Shown in pieces: positions 32,501 through 32,843 of a stretch of 32,843 nucleotides of DNA. Positions within the stretch are counted from its first letter, which is position 1; every line of letters begins with the position of its first letter. Under the pieces are notes generated by a model. That model searched no databases. It was not told the DNA's origin and worked only from the letters and a program-made list of their open reading frames with translations. The DNA is from Treponema sp. (lineage in GTDB: Bacteria > Spirochaetota > Spirochaetia > Treponematales > Breznakiellaceae). The stretch is taken from the NCBI GenBank assembly GCA_031256035.1, contig JAIRRJ010000016.1, positions 1 to 32,843 on the forward strand. Direction: 5' to 3'. The translations under genes were made by a program, and so were the position numbers.

Positions 32501-32659
32501 GGTCATTGCGGGACGACACTGCGCTTTTCGCGGGAACTTAAAGCCGCAAGCGAGACCGATATGCTGGAAGACAACCCCGCGCCATTGCAAGCGCAGGGAA
32601 AAAACCTTGCTTTGGAATTCAGGCCGTTTGAGATTAAAACAGTCAGAGTCTGTTTTTAG
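29522..32659 (+). CDS. Alpha-mannosidase, glycoside hydrolase family 38
   Basis: The 1045-residue protein has the size and layout of cytosolic GH38 enzymes. An N-terminal beta domain (1–235) precedes the catalytic barrel, which opens with IGHAHIDHAWLWP; H248 and D250 are expected zinc ligands. Nucleophile D360 lies in WLPDVFGY and is also a zinc ligand. H510 in LHRGTYTSQ completes the site. GGMWVEADCNIPSGESL is another family signature. The C-terminal half is the usual three-helix bundle and beta-sandwich. It removes alpha-linked mannose from oligosaccharides. There is no signal peptide. No clear ribosome-binding site precedes the ATG. It is followed after 24 bp by a lipoprotein gene. Confidence 0.93.
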   Translation: MLIPKAEQRIGQYLTYLERNAYRKISDLKFELFETGETYRLPPENAEWVKIKTPAPWGSEWKCAWFRAVYNAPSSDIPHFLSVTPNADSLAFIDSKPAGAFNIYHNKIRIDADGREHTLHIEAYSGHRFGGCGPLDSISIFVNAGGKNLHAFPNTFEGGALLERRPQIYSLFYDVRALFETAMTADANSLRRARILQGLCDALNIIGFNVRANELDKQAADAAQRLAPLLSLKNSPSTPSVHLIGHAHIDHAWLWPVNETKRKLARTFINMTRFAKEYPEFIFIQSQPCQLEIVKNEYPDVFTAVKDAYKNGNWEPNGGMWVEADCNIPSGESLIRQFLVGKKVNRELLNYEADTLWLPDVFGYAAALPQIMKGCRIKYFVTSKINWNDTTRFPYETFIWRGIDGTGIKTHFLSTFGPGQGYNGKAVPEELAGIWNSVQHKEVQSACVKPIGEGDGGGGTMRADLEMARRLGDLEGSPRSAWKTVSSALDEIFSGGIFPEWRGELYLELHRGTYTSQSRTKRNNRLLEFALRNAEFLCAFAALKGAEYPHEALLDCWKGTLTNQFHDIIPGSSIAKVYLHAEAESQKMLASLAQMSEEAKKSLIQSAPGDVFIFNDLSWEREDEICLEENHADIAALRGEDGSVHILQKYMELDGHNHAAFTAKIPPLGWAKFVPVNGTIPINGTQNGNVKSPFVWQDKTLETPFYKIKFDKAGRIVSLFDLRLKREMVSPGGAFNAFLTAEDVPVYWDAWDIEADWEKHSRQETELISMEAASDGPVCFRIRFAYEVGNASMLMQDMICYANDPRIEFETKVSWQEKQRLLKVEFDTAIDAMQVRCEVQYGHIWRNTHRNTMQDRAKFEICAHKWISLEEEGGGIALLNDCKYGHDVEGGRMRLTLLRSPIAPDATADHGTHRFTYAIMPFAGTFGSSGVIRSAYELNSPMTAFFATEANGGSNSSASLCSVDGNSVIIECVKAPENGGANELTMRLYESLGGHCGTTLRFSRELKAASETDMLEDNPAPLQAQGKNLALEFRPFEIKTVRVCF

Positions 32660-32683
32660 CGTTCAGTTCAAAGGAGACGCTGC

Positions 32684-32843
32684 ATGAAAAAGGTATTGTT
32701 GTGTGTGAGCATAATCATTTTTGGTATTCTTGCGTCATGTAAGGACGGAAGCCAGAAGGAGGAAAATTTGCCGTATACCGTAAGATATAACGCAAACGAA
32801 GGAAGCGGAACGGCGCCTGCTTCAAAAAAAGCCGCGCAGGGGC
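32684..32843 (+). CDS. Lipoprotein, 5' part only (InlB-type repeat at the edge)
   Basis: AAAGGAG lies 8 bp before the ATG. The N-terminus is a lipoprotein signal: MKKVLLCVSIIIFG, then ILASC with Cys19. The mature start is charged (KDGSQKEENL), then YTVRYNANEGSGTAPAS matches the start of a Listeria–Bacteroides (InlB B-type) repeat, common in bacterial surface proteins. The gene runs off the window after about 53 codons. Confidence 0.7.
   Translation, partial: MKKVLLCVSIIIFGILASCKDGSQKEENLPYTVRYNANEGSGTAPASKKAAQG

Overview
The window looks like chromosome from a spirochaete of the Treponema group. The flgF–flgG–rod-binding-protein block and the adenylate cyclase–FecR protein–outer-membrane protein block match arrangements I recall from Treponema. 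There are many lipoproteins with loose spirochaetal lipoboxes, and TTG and GTG starts are used. Composition is intermediate GC in the core and very AT-rich in the first 2.2 kb. The species cannot be named from sequence alone; a gut-associated treponeme is a guess that fits the chitinase and mannosidase.

Layout. (1) Bases 1–2180 are an accessory mosaic: AT-rich gene pieces (a methyltransferase tail, an Imm-5-like gene, a broken lipoprotein gene) alternate with GC-richer, hairpin-rich spacers. One spacer (287–482) has features of an integron attC site or a small inverted-repeat element. (2) Bases 2178–6566 (minus) encode one 1462-residue 2-hydroxyacyl-CoA dehydratase activase-type fusion. (3) Bases 6666–8990 hold an XRE regulator divergent from a cluster of two repeat lipoproteins and a small P-loop NTPase; the two promoters appear to share their -35 region. 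(4) Bases 9082–14123 (minus) hold a DEAH helicase, a membrane protein, a small lipoprotein and a tandem-fold methyltransferase. (5) Bases 14158–18231 (plus) hold pyruvate phosphate dikinase with a histone-H1-like lysine-rich tail, a terminator, and a GH18 glycosidase without a signal peptide. (6) Bases 18347–21688 encode a hybrid histidine kinase with sensor, receiver and Hpt domains. (7) Bases 21863–24469 encode flagellar rod proteins and a small outer-membrane-like protein. (8) Bases 24581–29473 form a tight three-gene cluster: adenylate cyclase, membrane-anchored FecR/FN3-like protein, outer-membrane protein. (9) Bases 29522–32659 encode a cytosolic GH38 alpha-mannosidase, followed by the start of a lipoprotein gene.

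How the genes may work together. PPDK, the GH18 enzyme and the GH38 enzyme fit carbohydrate use and PPi-linked glycolysis. The histidine kinase and cyclase both have extracytoplasmic sensor regions and lie on either side of the flagellar rod genes. The most unusual material is the mosaic left end, the regulator-controlled lipoprotein/NTPase cluster, the PPDK tail, and heptamer tandem repeats inserted in frame in the kinase gene. I found no rRNA, tRNA, CRISPR array or transposase gene.
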